NCBI RefSeq assembly: GCF_004339595.1
Contig: NZ_SMFU01000014.1
Span: 150,597-214,596, forward strand
Length of the DNA: 64,000 nt
Direction of reading: 5' to 3'
Source: Marinobacterium mangrovicola
Lineage (GTDB): Bacteria > Pseudomonadota > Gammaproteobacteria > Pseudomonadales > Balneatricaceae
In this document: positions 44,715-53,017 of the stretch, piece by piece
Layout of the letters: each line of letters opens with the position of its first letter
Position numbering within the stretch: position 1 is the first letter of the stretch
Made by a program: the position numbers and the translations under genes
The notes under the pieces: model-generated
What the model saw: only the letters and a program-made list of their open reading frames with translations
What the model was told of the DNA's origin: nothing
The model's database searches: none

Positions 44715-46208
44715 TTAGCTAGGAAAAGAGTACACCACGCCTTCACGCACACCACTGGACGGCCAGCGCTGGGTGATGGTCTTGCGACGGGTGTAGAAAC
44801 GCACCGCATCCGGGCCGTAGGCGCTCAGATCGCCAAACAGGGAACGCTTCCAGCCACCAAAGCTGTGGTAGGAAACAGGCACCGGCAGCGGAACGTTAAC
44901 GCCCACCATGCCGACCAGAATATTGTCGGTGAAGTAGCGTGCCGCTTCGCCGTCACGGGTGAAGATGCAGGTACCGTTACCGTATTCGTGGTCGTTGATC
45001 AGTTTGATCGCCTCTTCCAGCGTGTCCACACGGACAACCGCCAGCACCGGGCCGAAAATCTCGTCGGTGTAGATGCTCATATCCGTGGTGACCTTGTCGA
45101 ACAGGGTCGCGCCCACGAAGTAGCCGTTTTCATGACCCGGTACCACCAGATCGCGACCATCGACGACCAGCTCGGCGCCCTGCTCAACACCCGCATCGAT
45201 ATAGCCTTTGACCTTTTTCTGCGCGTCGGCAGTGATCAGCGGACCCATTTCGTTGCTGTTATCGAGACCGGAACCCACTTTCAAGCCAGCGATCTGCTCT
45301 TTCAGCGATGCTACCAGCTTGTCGGCGATTTCATCGCCCACGGTAACCGCTACAGACAGCGCCATGCAGCGCTCACCGCAGGAACCGTAAGCGGCGCCCA
45401 TCATGGCGTTAACGGCGTTTTCCAGATCGGTATCCGGCATCAGCACGGAATGGTTCTTGGCACCGCCCAGTGCCTGGCAACGCTTACCGTTCTTGGCTGC
45501 TTCAGAGTAGATGTACTCGGCAATCGGGGTCGAGCCGACAAAGCTCACCGCCTGTACGGTGTCGGAGTGCAGCAGGGTATCCACCGCTTCCTTGTCACCG
45601 TTGACCACGTTCAGTACGCCCTTCGGCAGGCCGGCTTCCAGCGCCAGCTCAGCGATCTTCAGCACGCTGCTGGGATCACGCTCGGACGGCTTCAGCACAA
45701 AGGTGTTACCGCAGGCAACCGCGGCAGGCCACATCCACAGCGGCACCATGGCCGGGAAGTTGAACGGGGTGATACCGGCAACCACGCCCAGCGGCTGGAA
45801 CTCGCTCCAGCTATCGATATTCGGGCCAGCGTTCTTGCTGTGTTCGCCTTTCAGCAGCTGCGGGATACCGCAGGCAAATTCGACGTTTTCGATACCGCGC
45901 TGCAGCTCACCACGGGCATCATGCAGAACCTTACCGTGCTCGGTGCTGATCAGTTCGCAGATCTCGTCTGCCTTCTCTTCCAGCAGCATTTTGAAACGGA
46001 ACATCACCTGGGCACGCTTCGCCGGCGGCGTGTTGCGCCAGGCGGGATAAGCGGCAGCGGCGTTGGCGATAGCCTGTTCTACAGTTTCAACGCTGGCCAG
46101 TTCGACCGCGCCACACTGTTCGCCAGTTGAGGGGTTGTAGATGGGCTGTGTACGGCCACCGGTGAGGACGGGTTCGCCACCGATCAAATGTCCGACTATG
46201 TTAGTCAC
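44715..46208 (-). CDS. mmsA: CoA-acylating methylmalonate/malonate-semialdehyde dehydrogenase
   Basis: A 497-residue aldehyde dehydrogenase of the MmsA group. The NAD site is GITPFNFPAMVPLWMWPAAV. The catalytic Cys is in AYGSCGERCMALSVAVTVGD. The IGGEPVLTGGRTQPIYNPST start and VNVPLPVPVSYHSFGGWKRS end also fit the CoA-dependent enzymes. It converts malonate semialdehyde to acetyl-CoA (or methylmalonate semialdehyde to propionyl-CoA). Lying downstream of the beta-alanine transaminase on the same strand, it completes beta-alanine catabolism, and it may also serve valine breakdown. Confidence 0.9.
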   Translation of the reverse strand: MTNIVGHLIGGEPVLTGGRTQPIYNPSTGEQCGAVELASVETVEQAIANAAAAYPAWRNTPPAKRAQVMFRFKMLLEEKADEICELISTEHGKVLHDARGELQRGIENVEFACGIPQLLKGEHSKNAGPNIDSWSEFQPLGVVAGITPFNFPAMVPLWMWPAAVACGNTFVLKPSERDPSSVLKIAELALEAGLPKGVLNVVNGDKEAVDTLLHSDTVQAVSFVGSTPIAEYIYSEAAKNGKRCQALGGAKNHSVLMPDTDLENAVNAMMGAAYGSCGERCMALSVAVTVGDEIADKLVASLKEQIAGLKVGSGLDNSNEMGPLITADAQKKVKGYIDAGVEQGAELVVDGRDLVVPGHENGYFVGATLFDKVTTDMSIYTDEIFGPVLAVVRVDTLEEAIKLINDHEYGNGTCIFTRDGEAARYFTDNILVGMVGVNVPLPVPVSYHSFGGWKRSLFGDLSAYGPDAVRFYTRRKTITQRWPSSGVREGVVYSFPS

Positions 46209-46319
46209 CCTGTTTCTCCTGTCGCTCTGTTAACTCTTATATGAAATTGCTTACGCTGAAGCAGCTTTATACGTATCTGTTCGCTCTGCCCTGGCTATTT
46301 AAGCGCCAGGCGCGCCGAC

Positions 46320-47654
46320 TCAGTCGGCGCTGTTAATGGCATCACCCAGGATATTGACGATCTGGTCCATTTCATCGGTTTCGATGATAAACGGCAGACC
46401 CAACTGCAGGGTATCAGCACCATAACGGACGTAGAGACCTTTCTTCCAGCACTCCATGGCGATCTCCCAAGGACGACGGGCAGGCTCGCCCGGCTTGTGC
46501 GCGATGGTCAGACCCGCAGCGAAACCGTAGTTACGGATATCGGTGATGTGCTTGCTGCCCTTGAGGCTGTGGATCTTCTCTTCAAAGATCGGCGCCATTT
46601 CGGCAACACGCGGGATCAGCTGTTCTTTTTCCAGTACATCCAGCGCCGCCAGACCCGCAGCACAGGCAACCGGATGGCCGGAGTACGTGTAGCCGTGCGG
46701 CAGTTCCACGTTGTAGTGCGGGCCGCCCGCTTCCATGAACGCATCGTAGATCTCATCCTTGGCGATCACGGCCCCCATGGGAATCGCACCGTTGGTAATC
46801 TGTTTGGCCACGTTGATCATATCCGGCACCACACCAAAGGCGTCTGCACCGAACATGGCGCCAGCACGGCCGAAGCCGGTGATTACCTCGTCAAAGATCA
46901 GCAGGATGTTGTGCTTGTCGCAGATCTCACGCAGACGTTTCAAATAGCCTACCGGCGGAATGATCACACCGGCTGAACCGGAGAACGGCTCCACCATCAC
47001 GGCAGCGATATTGGACGCATCGTGCAGGGTCACCAGGTCTTCGAGCTCATCGGCAAACTCGGCACCGTGCTGCGGCATCCCCTTGGTGAACGCCATATCC
47101 GGACGCCAGGTGTGATTCAGGTGATCAGACTCCATCGCCTGGCCCCAAAGCTTACGGTTGCCGCCGATACCGCCGAAGCTGATACCGCCCCAGCTGGCAC
47201 CGTGATAACCCTTGGCACGACCGATAATACGGGTCTTGGTGGCCTGGCCTTTCTGACGCCAGTAAGCACGGGCGATCTTGGTGGAAGTGTCGGCAGACTC
47301 GGAACCCGAGTTGGTGAAGAACACCTTGTTCAGACCTTCGGGCGCCAGGTTGGCCACCTTCTCGGCCAGCTGGAATGCCAGTGGGTGGCCGTACTGAAAT
47401 GCCGGCGCGTAGTCGAGCACACCCAGCTGCTTGGCAACCGCTTCCTGGATCTCGGGGCGGTTATGACCCAGGCCACAGGTCCACAGACCAGACAGGCCAT
47501 CAAGAATCCTGCGACCTTCCGCGTCAATCAGGTAGCCACCATCCGCCGCGGTGATAATGCGCGGATCGGCCTTGAATTCACGGTTGGATGTGTAGGGCAT
47601 CCAGTATGCGTCGAGCTGGGCCTGAGTAACCCCTGCAAGTTCTGCCTGGTTCAT
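46320..47654 (-). CDS. bauA: Beta-alanine / omega-amino acid:pyruvate aminotransferase
   Basis: A 444-residue class-III PLP aminotransferase. Landmarks are AYWMPYTSNREFKADPRIIT, the FFTNSGSESADTSTKIARAY substrate/PLP segment, LLIFDEVITGFGRAGAMFGA, and the PLP lysine in INVAKQITNGAIPMGAVIA. The start and length match BauA of Pseudomonas, which transfers the amino group of beta-alanine to pyruvate. It precedes mmsA, which handles the semialdehyde product, and is divergent from a LysR-type gene, as bauA/bauR are. Confidence 0.9.
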   Translation of the reverse strand: MNQAELAGVTQAQLDAYWMPYTSNREFKADPRIITAADGGYLIDAEGRRILDGLSGLWTCGLGHNRPEIQEAVAKQLGVLDYAPAFQYGHPLAFQLAEKVANLAPEGLNKVFFTNSGSESADTSTKIARAYWRQKGQATKTRIIGRAKGYHGASWGGISFGGIGGNRKLWGQAMESDHLNHTWRPDMAFTKGMPQHGAEFADELEDLVTLHDASNIAAVMVEPFSGSAGVIIPPVGYLKRLREICDKHNILLIFDEVITGFGRAGAMFGADAFGVVPDMINVAKQITNGAIPMGAVIAKDEIYDAFMEAGGPHYNVELPHGYTYSGHPVACAAGLAALDVLEKEQLIPRVAEMAPIFEEKIHSLKGSKHITDIRNYGFAAGLTIAHKPGEPARRPWEIAMECWKKGLYVRYGADTLQLGLPFIIETDEMDQIVNILGDAINSAD

Positions 47655-47713
47655 CGTTTAATTCCCGAAATCGTTAATGGGCAATGAGAATGATGGGAGC
47701 ACTGTAGACAAGC

Positions 47714-47750
47714 GTTTATGTTTGATAAATTACAACTTATCGAAATAAAC
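47714..47750. promoter_or_regulatory. Nested dyad between bauA and bauR, candidate BauR operator
   Basis: Outer arms GTTTAT (47714-47719) and ATAAAC (47745-47750) enclose inner arms GATAA (47724-47728) and TTATC (47737-47741). The 37-bp dyad lies between the divergent genes and contains T-N11-A geometry typical of LysR regulators. Confidence 0.55.
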
Positions 47751-47782
47751 TTTCACCATCACGAAACATTAAGAGACTGTCG

Positions 47783-48703
47783 ATGCGAGCACTCCTGGGG
47801 AACCTGACCGACGCGGATATCCGCCTGCTGAGAATCTATATGGCGGTGGTTGAAGCTGGCGGTTTGAGCGCCGCCGAACTGGAACTGAATATCGGCCGCT
47901 CCACTATCAGCCGCCACCTGAAAGACCTGGAGATTCGCCTTGGGATGACGCTTTGCCGGCGCGGTCGAGGCGGCTTCTCAATGACCCAGGAAGGACTGCA
48001 GATCTACGAGTATGCGCAACGGCTGGTGACCTCTATCGAGGAGTTCCGTCACCAGGTGAACGATATGCACCGGACTCTGCAAGGGCAGCTATCAATCGCC
48101 ATGTTCGATAAAACGGTGAGTAACCCGGAGTGTCAGGTACCAGCCGCAATCAACCGCTTTATCTCCCAAGCGCCGGAAGTACAGATCGATATTCATGTGG
48201 TACCGGTGAACCTGATCGAGAAAGGTGTTCTCGACGGCCGCTATCATGTGGGCGTAATCCCGACCCACCGCTCCTCCAGCAGCCTGAAATATATCCCGCT
48301 GTTTGGCGAGCAGATGTACCTCTACTGCGGCGAGGGCCATCCCCTGTTTGACCGGGCCGACAGCGCTACCGGGGAAGAGATACGCCGGCAACGCTATGCC
48401 GGCCTCAGTTTTCACAGCCCTAATATGGAAACCACGCGCGAGCATGGGCTGGAGAAAAGCGCCGTTGCCAACGATCAGGAAGGGATCGCCACGCTGATCC
48501 GCTCCGGCGCCTATATAGGCTTTCTGCCCGATCACTACGCGGAACGCTTCGTCCGCTTTGGCAAGATGCGCCGGCTTTCCCAGGGTGGCTTCAATTACCA
48601 CTGTGAGTTTGCCGCGCTGTATCGCAAATCGCCGGCGCCGACCCGTTTGGTACAGGAGTTTCTATCAGCGCTTGAGGAGTGCCACGGACATCCGATGTCC
48701 TGA
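47783..48703 (+). CDS. bauR: LysR-family regulator, BauR-like
   Basis: A 306-residue LysR regulator. The N-terminal helix-turn-helix (DIRLLRIYMAVVEAGGLSAA, LNIGRSTISRHLKDLEIRLG, LCRRGRGGFSMTQEG) is followed by a substrate-binding domain (QGQLSIAMFDKTVSNPECQV, LGLIP-like HVGVIPTHRSSSSLKYIPLF). The divergent position next to the beta-alanine transaminase matches bauR of Pseudomonas aeruginosa, activator of beta-alanine catabolism. The ligand is inferred. Confidence 0.82.
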   Translation: MRALLGNLTDADIRLLRIYMAVVEAGGLSAAELELNIGRSTISRHLKDLEIRLGMTLCRRGRGGFSMTQEGLQIYEYAQRLVTSIEEFRHQVNDMHRTLQGQLSIAMFDKTVSNPECQVPAAINRFISQAPEVQIDIHVVPVNLIEKGVLDGRYHVGVIPTHRSSSSLKYIPLFGEQMYLYCGEGHPLFDRADSATGEEIRRQRYAGLSFHSPNMETTREHGLEKSAVANDQEGIATLIRSGAYIGFLPDHYAERFVRFGKMRRLSQGGFNYHCEFAALYRKSPAPTRLVQEFLSALEECHGHPMS

Positions 48704-48749
48704 GCCTGTTTGAAGCAATCAACGGTCGAAATGAAGGGGAAGTAAAAAT

Positions 48750-49081
48750 CCACCTGCATAGCAGGTGGCTTTGCATCAAGTTCCCTATAAGAGAGCCTGG
48801 ATAAACCTAACGACGAATGCCGGGATCACACACATCCGAATCCTTTTTTAGGCCGGTTTCGGCTGCTGCCGAGCAAAGAGACTTGTGCGGCTTTCGTTGC
48901 TAAGCAAGTCCCTTTGCAATCCCAAACCGCCCCTAAGGCTTGGTCGGCTACGCCGACTTCCCTGCGCCAAAGGGGATGGATTGCCGCGCTCAGATAGCCA
49001 TGAGACATCGAGCCCCGTTATCGATATTGCACGAGAAAGGCATAGCCTCAACTAAACGATCACCACCTCCATAGGAGGTGG
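48750..49081. mobile_element. 332-bp hairpin-bounded element, possible IS200/IS605-type non-autonomous relic
   Basis: Two hairpins with the same plan bound a 332-bp segment: CCACCTGC-ATA-GCAGGTGG at 48750-48768 and CCACCTCC-ATA-GGAGGTGG at 49063-49081. They share loop and stem length and differ by one compensated base pair (G-C swapped to C-G). Neither is followed by a T-tract, so they are not terminators. Subterminal imperfect palindromes of this type mark IS200/IS605-family ends. The interior has only short frames (60 and 67 codons on the minus strand) without a recognisable transposase. I read it as a decayed or PATE-like element in the spacer between converging genes. Confidence 0.5.
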
Positions 49082-49100
49082 TTTAAGAGCGACAACAAAA

Positions 49101-49122
49101 ACGGGAGTCCTAAGACTCCCGT
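49101..49122 (-). terminator. Terminator of the first MarR-family gene
   Basis: ACGGGAGTC-CTAA-GACTCCCGT, a 9-bp perfect stem. On the minus strand it is followed by TTTTTGTTG. Confidence 0.85.
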
Positions 49123-49176
49123 TACCGCAAGCGCCCTGCCGAGTATGCAGTGGGCTTTTATCTCAGCAACAAGCGA

Positions 49177-49626
49177 TCAGCTGGAAAAGCGCCCCAGCAC
49201 TTCAACCAGCTGCTCCTTTTCACCGGGCTTGAGCCGTTCGCAGAGCTTCTCTTCATGCTTGATCACACGATCGACCAGTTCTTTATAGAACTCCTGGCCG
49301 TGCTCGGTCAGATAGAGCGCGTAGGAACGACGGTCACGCTTGGAGGGACGCCGTTCAATCAGATCCAGCTGTTCCAGCTTGTCGACCGCAGCCACCATGG
49401 CGGAACGATCATTGCCCAGCGCCTGGGCAACAGCGGTCTGTGTCAGGCCGGGGTTTTCCTTGGCGATGGAAAGAACGCCAAACAGACCAGGGCTGACACC
49501 CAGGTCAGAGCAAACGGCAGCGAAATTGCTGAAGAATGTAAGCTGAGCACGTCTGAGCCGGTAGCCCAACATTTCGCCCAATGCACCAAAATTGATATCG
49601 TCTGCTGCCCCGTTTGAGCCGTTCAT
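49177..49626 (-). CDS. MarR-family regulator (first of two paralogs)
   Basis: A 149-residue MarR repressor. The winged helix-turn-helix includes ENPGLTQTAVAQALGNDRSA, MVAAVDKLEQLDLIERRPSK and the wing DRRSYALYLTEHG. It shares most of this stretch with the MarR gene at 54248. MarR proteins beside aromatic-acid CoA genes (for example CouR of Rhodopseudomonas) respond to aryl-CoA. It lies downstream of the TRAP transporter genes on the same strand but has its own palindromic promoter region (49679-49694) and terminator. Confidence 0.85.
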   Translation of the reverse strand: MNGSNGAADDINFGALGEMLGYRLRRAQLTFFSNFAAVCSDLGVSPGLFGVLSIAKENPGLTQTAVAQALGNDRSAMVAAVDKLEQLDLIERRPSKRDRRSYALYLTEHGQEFYKELVDRVIKHEEKLCERLKPGEKEQLVEVLGRFSS

Positions 49627-49678
49627 CCCACCTCCGTGCCTTCAGATAGGCATAAAAATCATATATCTCAGTCTCAAC

Positions 49679-49694
49679 TGTTTAAGTTTAAACA
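49679..49694. promoter_or_regulatory. Palindrome upstream of the first marR gene, candidate MarR operator
   Basis: TGTTTAAGTTTAAACA: arms TGTTTAA and TTAAACA with a 2-bp centre, 53 bp before the start codon. The TGTTTAA half recurs upstream of other genes of the cluster. Confidence 0.55.
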
Positions 49695-49767
49695 TATAAA
49701 TTTTCAGCACAAGTCCATTAGTTTCCTGCAAAGCAAAAGCGGCAAAAAACAGCCCTGAACCCCGGCA

Positions 49768-49796
49768 CAAAAAAGGGGGAGCTAAAAGCTCCCCCT
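49768..49796 (-). terminator. Terminator of the TRAP transporter operon
   Basis: On the minus strand AGGGGGAGCT-TTT-AGCTCCCCCT (10-bp stem) is followed by TTTTTTGTG. It lies 46 bp after the dctM stop. Confidence 0.92.
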
Positions 49797-49841
49797 GAAG
49801 GGCGACACGAGGTTTTAATTGTCGCTAGGGATGGGCATCCA

Positions 49842-51161
49842 CTACGAAAGCAGATGAACCAAAGCCAGGGTAATCGGCGGGAATGCCACTAGCAGTCCAA
49901 CACGGACGATATCCGACATCAGGAAAGGCACCACACCCTTGAAGCAGTCTTTCATCGGCAGCGAAGGATCGAACGATTTGATAATGAATACGTTCATTCC
50001 CACCGGTGGTGTGATCAGGCCAACCTCAACCACCACCAGCGCCAGGATGCCAAACCAGATCCCAACATCTGCCGCCGGCAGACCGAAGTCCATCGACATG
50101 ATGATCGGGAAGTAGATCGGAATGGTCAGCAGGATCATCGCCAGACTGTCCAGGAAGCAACCCAGTACCAGGTAGGTCAGCAACATCAGGATCAGGATGG
50201 TATACGGCGACAGCCCAGAGTTCTCGATCAGCTCAACCCCGGCCTGCGGCAGCTGAGACAGCGCGATAAAGACACTGAACAGATCCGCACCAAAGACGAT
50301 AAAGAAGATCATGGCCGTGGAGATCGCCGTTTTAATCAGGCTCTCCTTGAAGGCATCAAACTTCATTTTGCCATGGGTAAACGCCAGCACCGCGGTCAGC
50401 ACAACGCCGACCGCCGCCGCTTCCGTCGGCGTGAAGAAGCCCAGGTAAATACCGCCCAGCACGATCACAAAGATGACCGAGATATGCCAAACGTCTTTGG
50501 TGGAACGCAGCTTCTCCCCCCAGGTAGTTTTTTCACCACGGGGACCACTATTCGGGAACAGGCGCACATAGATGGCGATCGCCAGGATGTAACCGAAGGC
50601 CGCCAGGAAACCGGGTACAAAGGCGGCGATAAACATCTTGGAGATATTCTGTTCGGTCAACACGGCGAAGATGATCAGCACCATGGACGGCGGAATCAGA
50701 ATACCCAGCGTACCACCCGCGGCGAGACAGCCCGCCGACAGTCCACCGGCATAGTTCAGACGCTTCATCTCCGGCAGCGCCACCTTACCCATAGTGGAGG
50801 CAGTCGCCAGGGAGGAGCCGCAGATCGCGCCGAAGGCCGCACAGCCAGACACCGCGGCCATGGCCAGGCCACCTTTCATATGACCGACCCACTTGTTACA
50901 GGTGCGGAACAGCTCGGCTGTAATCCCCGCACGGGTGGCCAGTTCCCCCATCAGCAGAAACAGCGGCACCACGGACAGGTCGTAGGTGGAAAACTTGGCG
51001 ACCGGTGCGGTCCCCAGATATTCAAGCAGAGCCGGAGCGCCCGCCAGCAGGGTGTACCCCAGTGCGCCGCATCCCAGCATCGACAGTGCGATGGGTATAC
51101 GGAACCCCATCAGCACCAGAAGCAGTGCCATCATCATGAAGGCAAGCTGTATATCACTCAT
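49842..51161 (-). CDS. dctM: TRAP transporter large permease, DctM type
   Basis: A 439-residue membrane protein with about twelve hydrophobic segments. DctM landmarks are FRIPIALSMLGCGALGYTLL, the ASTMGKVALPEMKRLNYAGG loop, LGILIPPSMVLIIFAVLTEQ and the C-terminal LITPPVGMNVFIIKS. It is the sodium-coupled transport subunit and pairs with the DctQ-like subunit, whose stop overlaps its start by 4 nt. The likely cargo is the carboxylate degraded by the neighbouring CoA cluster. Confidence 0.9.
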   Translation of the reverse strand: MSDIQLAFMMMALLLVLMGFRIPIALSMLGCGALGYTLLAGAPALLEYLGTAPVAKFSTYDLSVVPLFLLMGELATRAGITAELFRTCNKWVGHMKGGLAMAAVSGCAAFGAICGSSLATASTMGKVALPEMKRLNYAGGLSAGCLAAGGTLGILIPPSMVLIIFAVLTEQNISKMFIAAFVPGFLAAFGYILAIAIYVRLFPNSGPRGEKTTWGEKLRSTKDVWHISVIFVIVLGGIYLGFFTPTEAAAVGVVLTAVLAFTHGKMKFDAFKESLIKTAISTAMIFFIVFGADLFSVFIALSQLPQAGVELIENSGLSPYTILILMLLTYLVLGCFLDSLAMILLTIPIYFPIIMSMDFGLPAADVGIWFGILALVVVEVGLITPPVGMNVFIIKSFDPSLPMKDCFKGVVPFLMSDIVRVGLLVAFPPITLALVHLLS

Positions 51162-51673
51162 TTAGGCTGCCCCCAGAAGAAGACCAACTTGTGCAGACTG
51201 CAAAGCCCCATCAGCACCATGCAGATCACACCGACCGCGTAGACCCACCACATCGGCATACTCAGGATCATCGTCTGTTCAAAATAGTCCCGTGACTCAA
51301 ACCCGCTAACGGTCAGACGCCAGGCGAGTACCACAGCCACGATCAGGAACAGTACATCGGCAACCTTGTCCAGAATTCTCAGTGTCGAGGGCTTACATCC
51401 AGCCGTAAAAAGATCCACGACCACATGACCCTGCTTGAGATAGCATTCCGGCAAAAACAGGAAAACGGCAGCGGCCAGACCCAATTCAACCAGCTCATAG
51501 TCGCCCTCGACCGATACCCCGATCGTGGCACGCCCAATGATGCTGACAACAGTCATCGTTGCCAGCGCCAGCATGATCAGGCCTCCCACCAGCGCAAACT
51601 GGCGGGATACCCATGCCAATCCCCTGCCGACAGCATCCTGGCCGGCAGATTGATTCGGCGTATTAGCACTCAT
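51158..51673 (-). CDS. dctQ: TRAP transporter small permease, DctQ type
   Basis: A 171-residue protein with four hydrophobic helices (FALVGGLIMLALATMTVVSI, LGLAAAVFLFLPECYLKQGH, VADVLFLIVAVVLAWRLTVS, PMWWVYAVGVICMVLMGLCS). The order and the small size are those of DctQ. The overlap with both dctP (4 nt) and dctM (4 nt) shows a tight operon. Confidence 0.88.
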   Translation of the reverse strand: MSANTPNQSAGQDAVGRGLAWVSRQFALVGGLIMLALATMTVVSIIGRATIGVSVEGDYELVELGLAAAVFLFLPECYLKQGHVVVDLFTAGCKPSTLRILDKVADVLFLIVAVVLAWRLTVSGFESRDYFEQTMILSMPMWWVYAVGVICMVLMGLCSLHKLVFFWGQPK

Positions 51674-52716
51674 GACTCTTTGCTAACCTGCGCTTCATAT
51701 TTCTTGATCAGCTCAACCGCTTCGTCATACAGACGCTGGCCGTCTTCGGTGTCCTCGATCCATTCATCGGTGACCGGCTGCATCGCCTGCTTCCAGTTCG
51801 CGGTTTCCTCTTCGCTCAGGGTGTAGAAACTGTTGCCCTGGTTCACAGCAGCCTCACGACCTACCGCTTCGTACTCATCAAACAGGCTGCCGATATGGCC
51901 CGCCAGCTCGAGGCCGGAGTTATCGTCGATCACCTTCTGCAGATCCGGCGGCAGCGACTCATACGCATCCTTGTTCATGGTGAACAGGAAGAACTGCGCA
52001 TAGAGGCCACGCTCACCCTGGATTTCGGTGTGATGCTTGACCAACTCATGGATTTTCAGCGGAGCAACCACCTCAAACGGCAGAACCGCCACGTCGAGAA
52101 CGCCCTTGGAAAGTGCGCTCGGCATCTGCGGAACCGGCATAAATACAGGACTGGCATCCAGGGTAGAGAACGCCTCGGCCATTACCTTGTTGGGGGCACG
52201 CAGCTTCATGCCATCCAGGTCGGCACCGGTTTTAATTTCGGTTTCACGGGCGTGCAGGGAGCCTGGGGCATGGGTGTGCATGGCCAGCAGATGAACATCA
52301 CTCAGCTCATCGGCCATCTCTTTTTCCGCATACTCCTGGATCGCCATGCTGGTCGCTTCAGCGCTGGACGGCATAAACGGCAGTTCGAAGACACTGGCGC
52401 TGGGGAAGCGGCCCGGAGTGTAGCCACCTACGGTCCAGGTGATATCGGCAATACCCTTACGCGCCTGGTCGAACAGCTGAGGCGGTTTACCACCAAGCTG
52501 CATCGCCGGAAAGAGTTCGATATCGATGCGTCCGTCTGACTCCGCTTCGATCTTCTCAGCCCAAGGCTGGAGAAACTTCGAATGAGCCATAGACATCGGC
52601 GGGAGGAAGTGGTGCAGCTTGAAGGTGTATTCCGCTTCCGCAGAAAAACTCGGAGAGGCCAGGGTTAGTCCTGCGACTGACAGCGTTACCGCTGCCGCAA
52701 GTGTTTTGATACGCAT
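51670..52716 (-). CDS. dctP: TRAP transporter substrate-binding protein, DctP type (copy 1)
   Basis: The ATG at 52716 behind AAGGTG gives a 348-residue precursor with signal peptide (TLAAAVTLSVAGLTLASPSF-SA). The mature part has the TRAP signature order: TFKLHHFLPPMSMAHSKFLQ, SDGRIDIELFPAMQLGGKPP, ADITWTVGGYTPGRF, GMKLRAPNKVMAEA (binding Arg) and DDNSGLELAGHIGS. It delivers a carboxylate to the DctQM permease, with which it forms an operon. It is closely related to the solitary DctP at 53018. Confidence 0.9.
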   Translation of the reverse strand: MRIKTLAAAVTLSVAGLTLASPSFSAEAEYTFKLHHFLPPMSMAHSKFLQPWAEKIEAESDGRIDIELFPAMQLGGKPPQLFDQARKGIADITWTVGGYTPGRFPSASVFELPFMPSSAEATSMAIQEYAEKEMADELSDVHLLAMHTHAPGSLHARETEIKTGADLDGMKLRAPNKVMAEAFSTLDASPVFMPVPQMPSALSKGVLDVAVLPFEVVAPLKIHELVKHHTEIQGERGLYAQFFLFTMNKDAYESLPPDLQKVIDDNSGLELAGHIGSLFDEYEAVGREAAVNQGNSFYTLSEEETANWKQAMQPVTDEWIEDTEDGQRLYDEAVELIKKYEAQVSKES

Positions 52717-52810
52717 GATCAGCACCTTGTTATTGTTTTGCGGTTCTCGATTGCACTCAGACGGTGTGCAGAACACACACATGTCCATGCCTGATAGTTA
52801 TTACATAAAT

Positions 52811-52827
52811 TGTTTAACCGTACAACA
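52811..52827. promoter_or_regulatory. Candidate MarR operator upstream of dctP copy 1
   Basis: TGTTTAACCGTACAACA: TGTTTAA arm, 3-bp centre and TACAACA arm. It resembles the palindrome at 54178 and lies 95 bp before the dctP start. Confidence 0.4.
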
Positions 52828-52943
52828 GATTATCTATTCAATTTTTATACATTCCACCAATTACTGATCTTTAGCGTACTCCGACCTGGGGTACAGGGTC
52901 ATGACGCCAAGCAGCTGATGCTCACGTACTCTTCAATTGAATG

Positions 52944-52974
52944 GGTTTCGGCACCGTCTGGCGCTGCCGAAACC
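52944..52974 (-). terminator. Hairpin downstream of dctP copy 2
   Basis: GGTTTCGGCA (52944-52953) pairs perfectly with TGCCGAAACC (52965-52974), 11-nt loop. No T-run on the minus strand; position 44 bp after the stop suggests an mRNA end or 3' stabiliser. Confidence 0.6.
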
Positions 52975-53017
52975 TCTTTCTCAGGCGCCACAGAACCACT
53001 GCAGCGACCGTACCCTA

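Larger units (their letters stand above)
52717..53017. other. Spacer between the two dctP genes
   Basis: About 300 bp, AT-rich near dctP copy 1. It holds a candidate operator (52811-52827) and a strong hairpin (52944-52974) behind copy 2. No ORF. Confidence 0.6.

Noticed and set aside
44865..46130. 421-codon plus-strand frame opposite mmsA
   Set aside because: Shadow of a clear aldehyde dehydrogenase with its catalytic cysteine region; the product is His/Gln-rich noise.
48826..49051. Minus-strand frames of 60 and 67 codons inside the hairpin-bounded element as a TnpB remnant
   Set aside because: I could not match either to a TnpB motif (no zinc-finger CxxC, no RuvC residues), so the element is called without a transposase.
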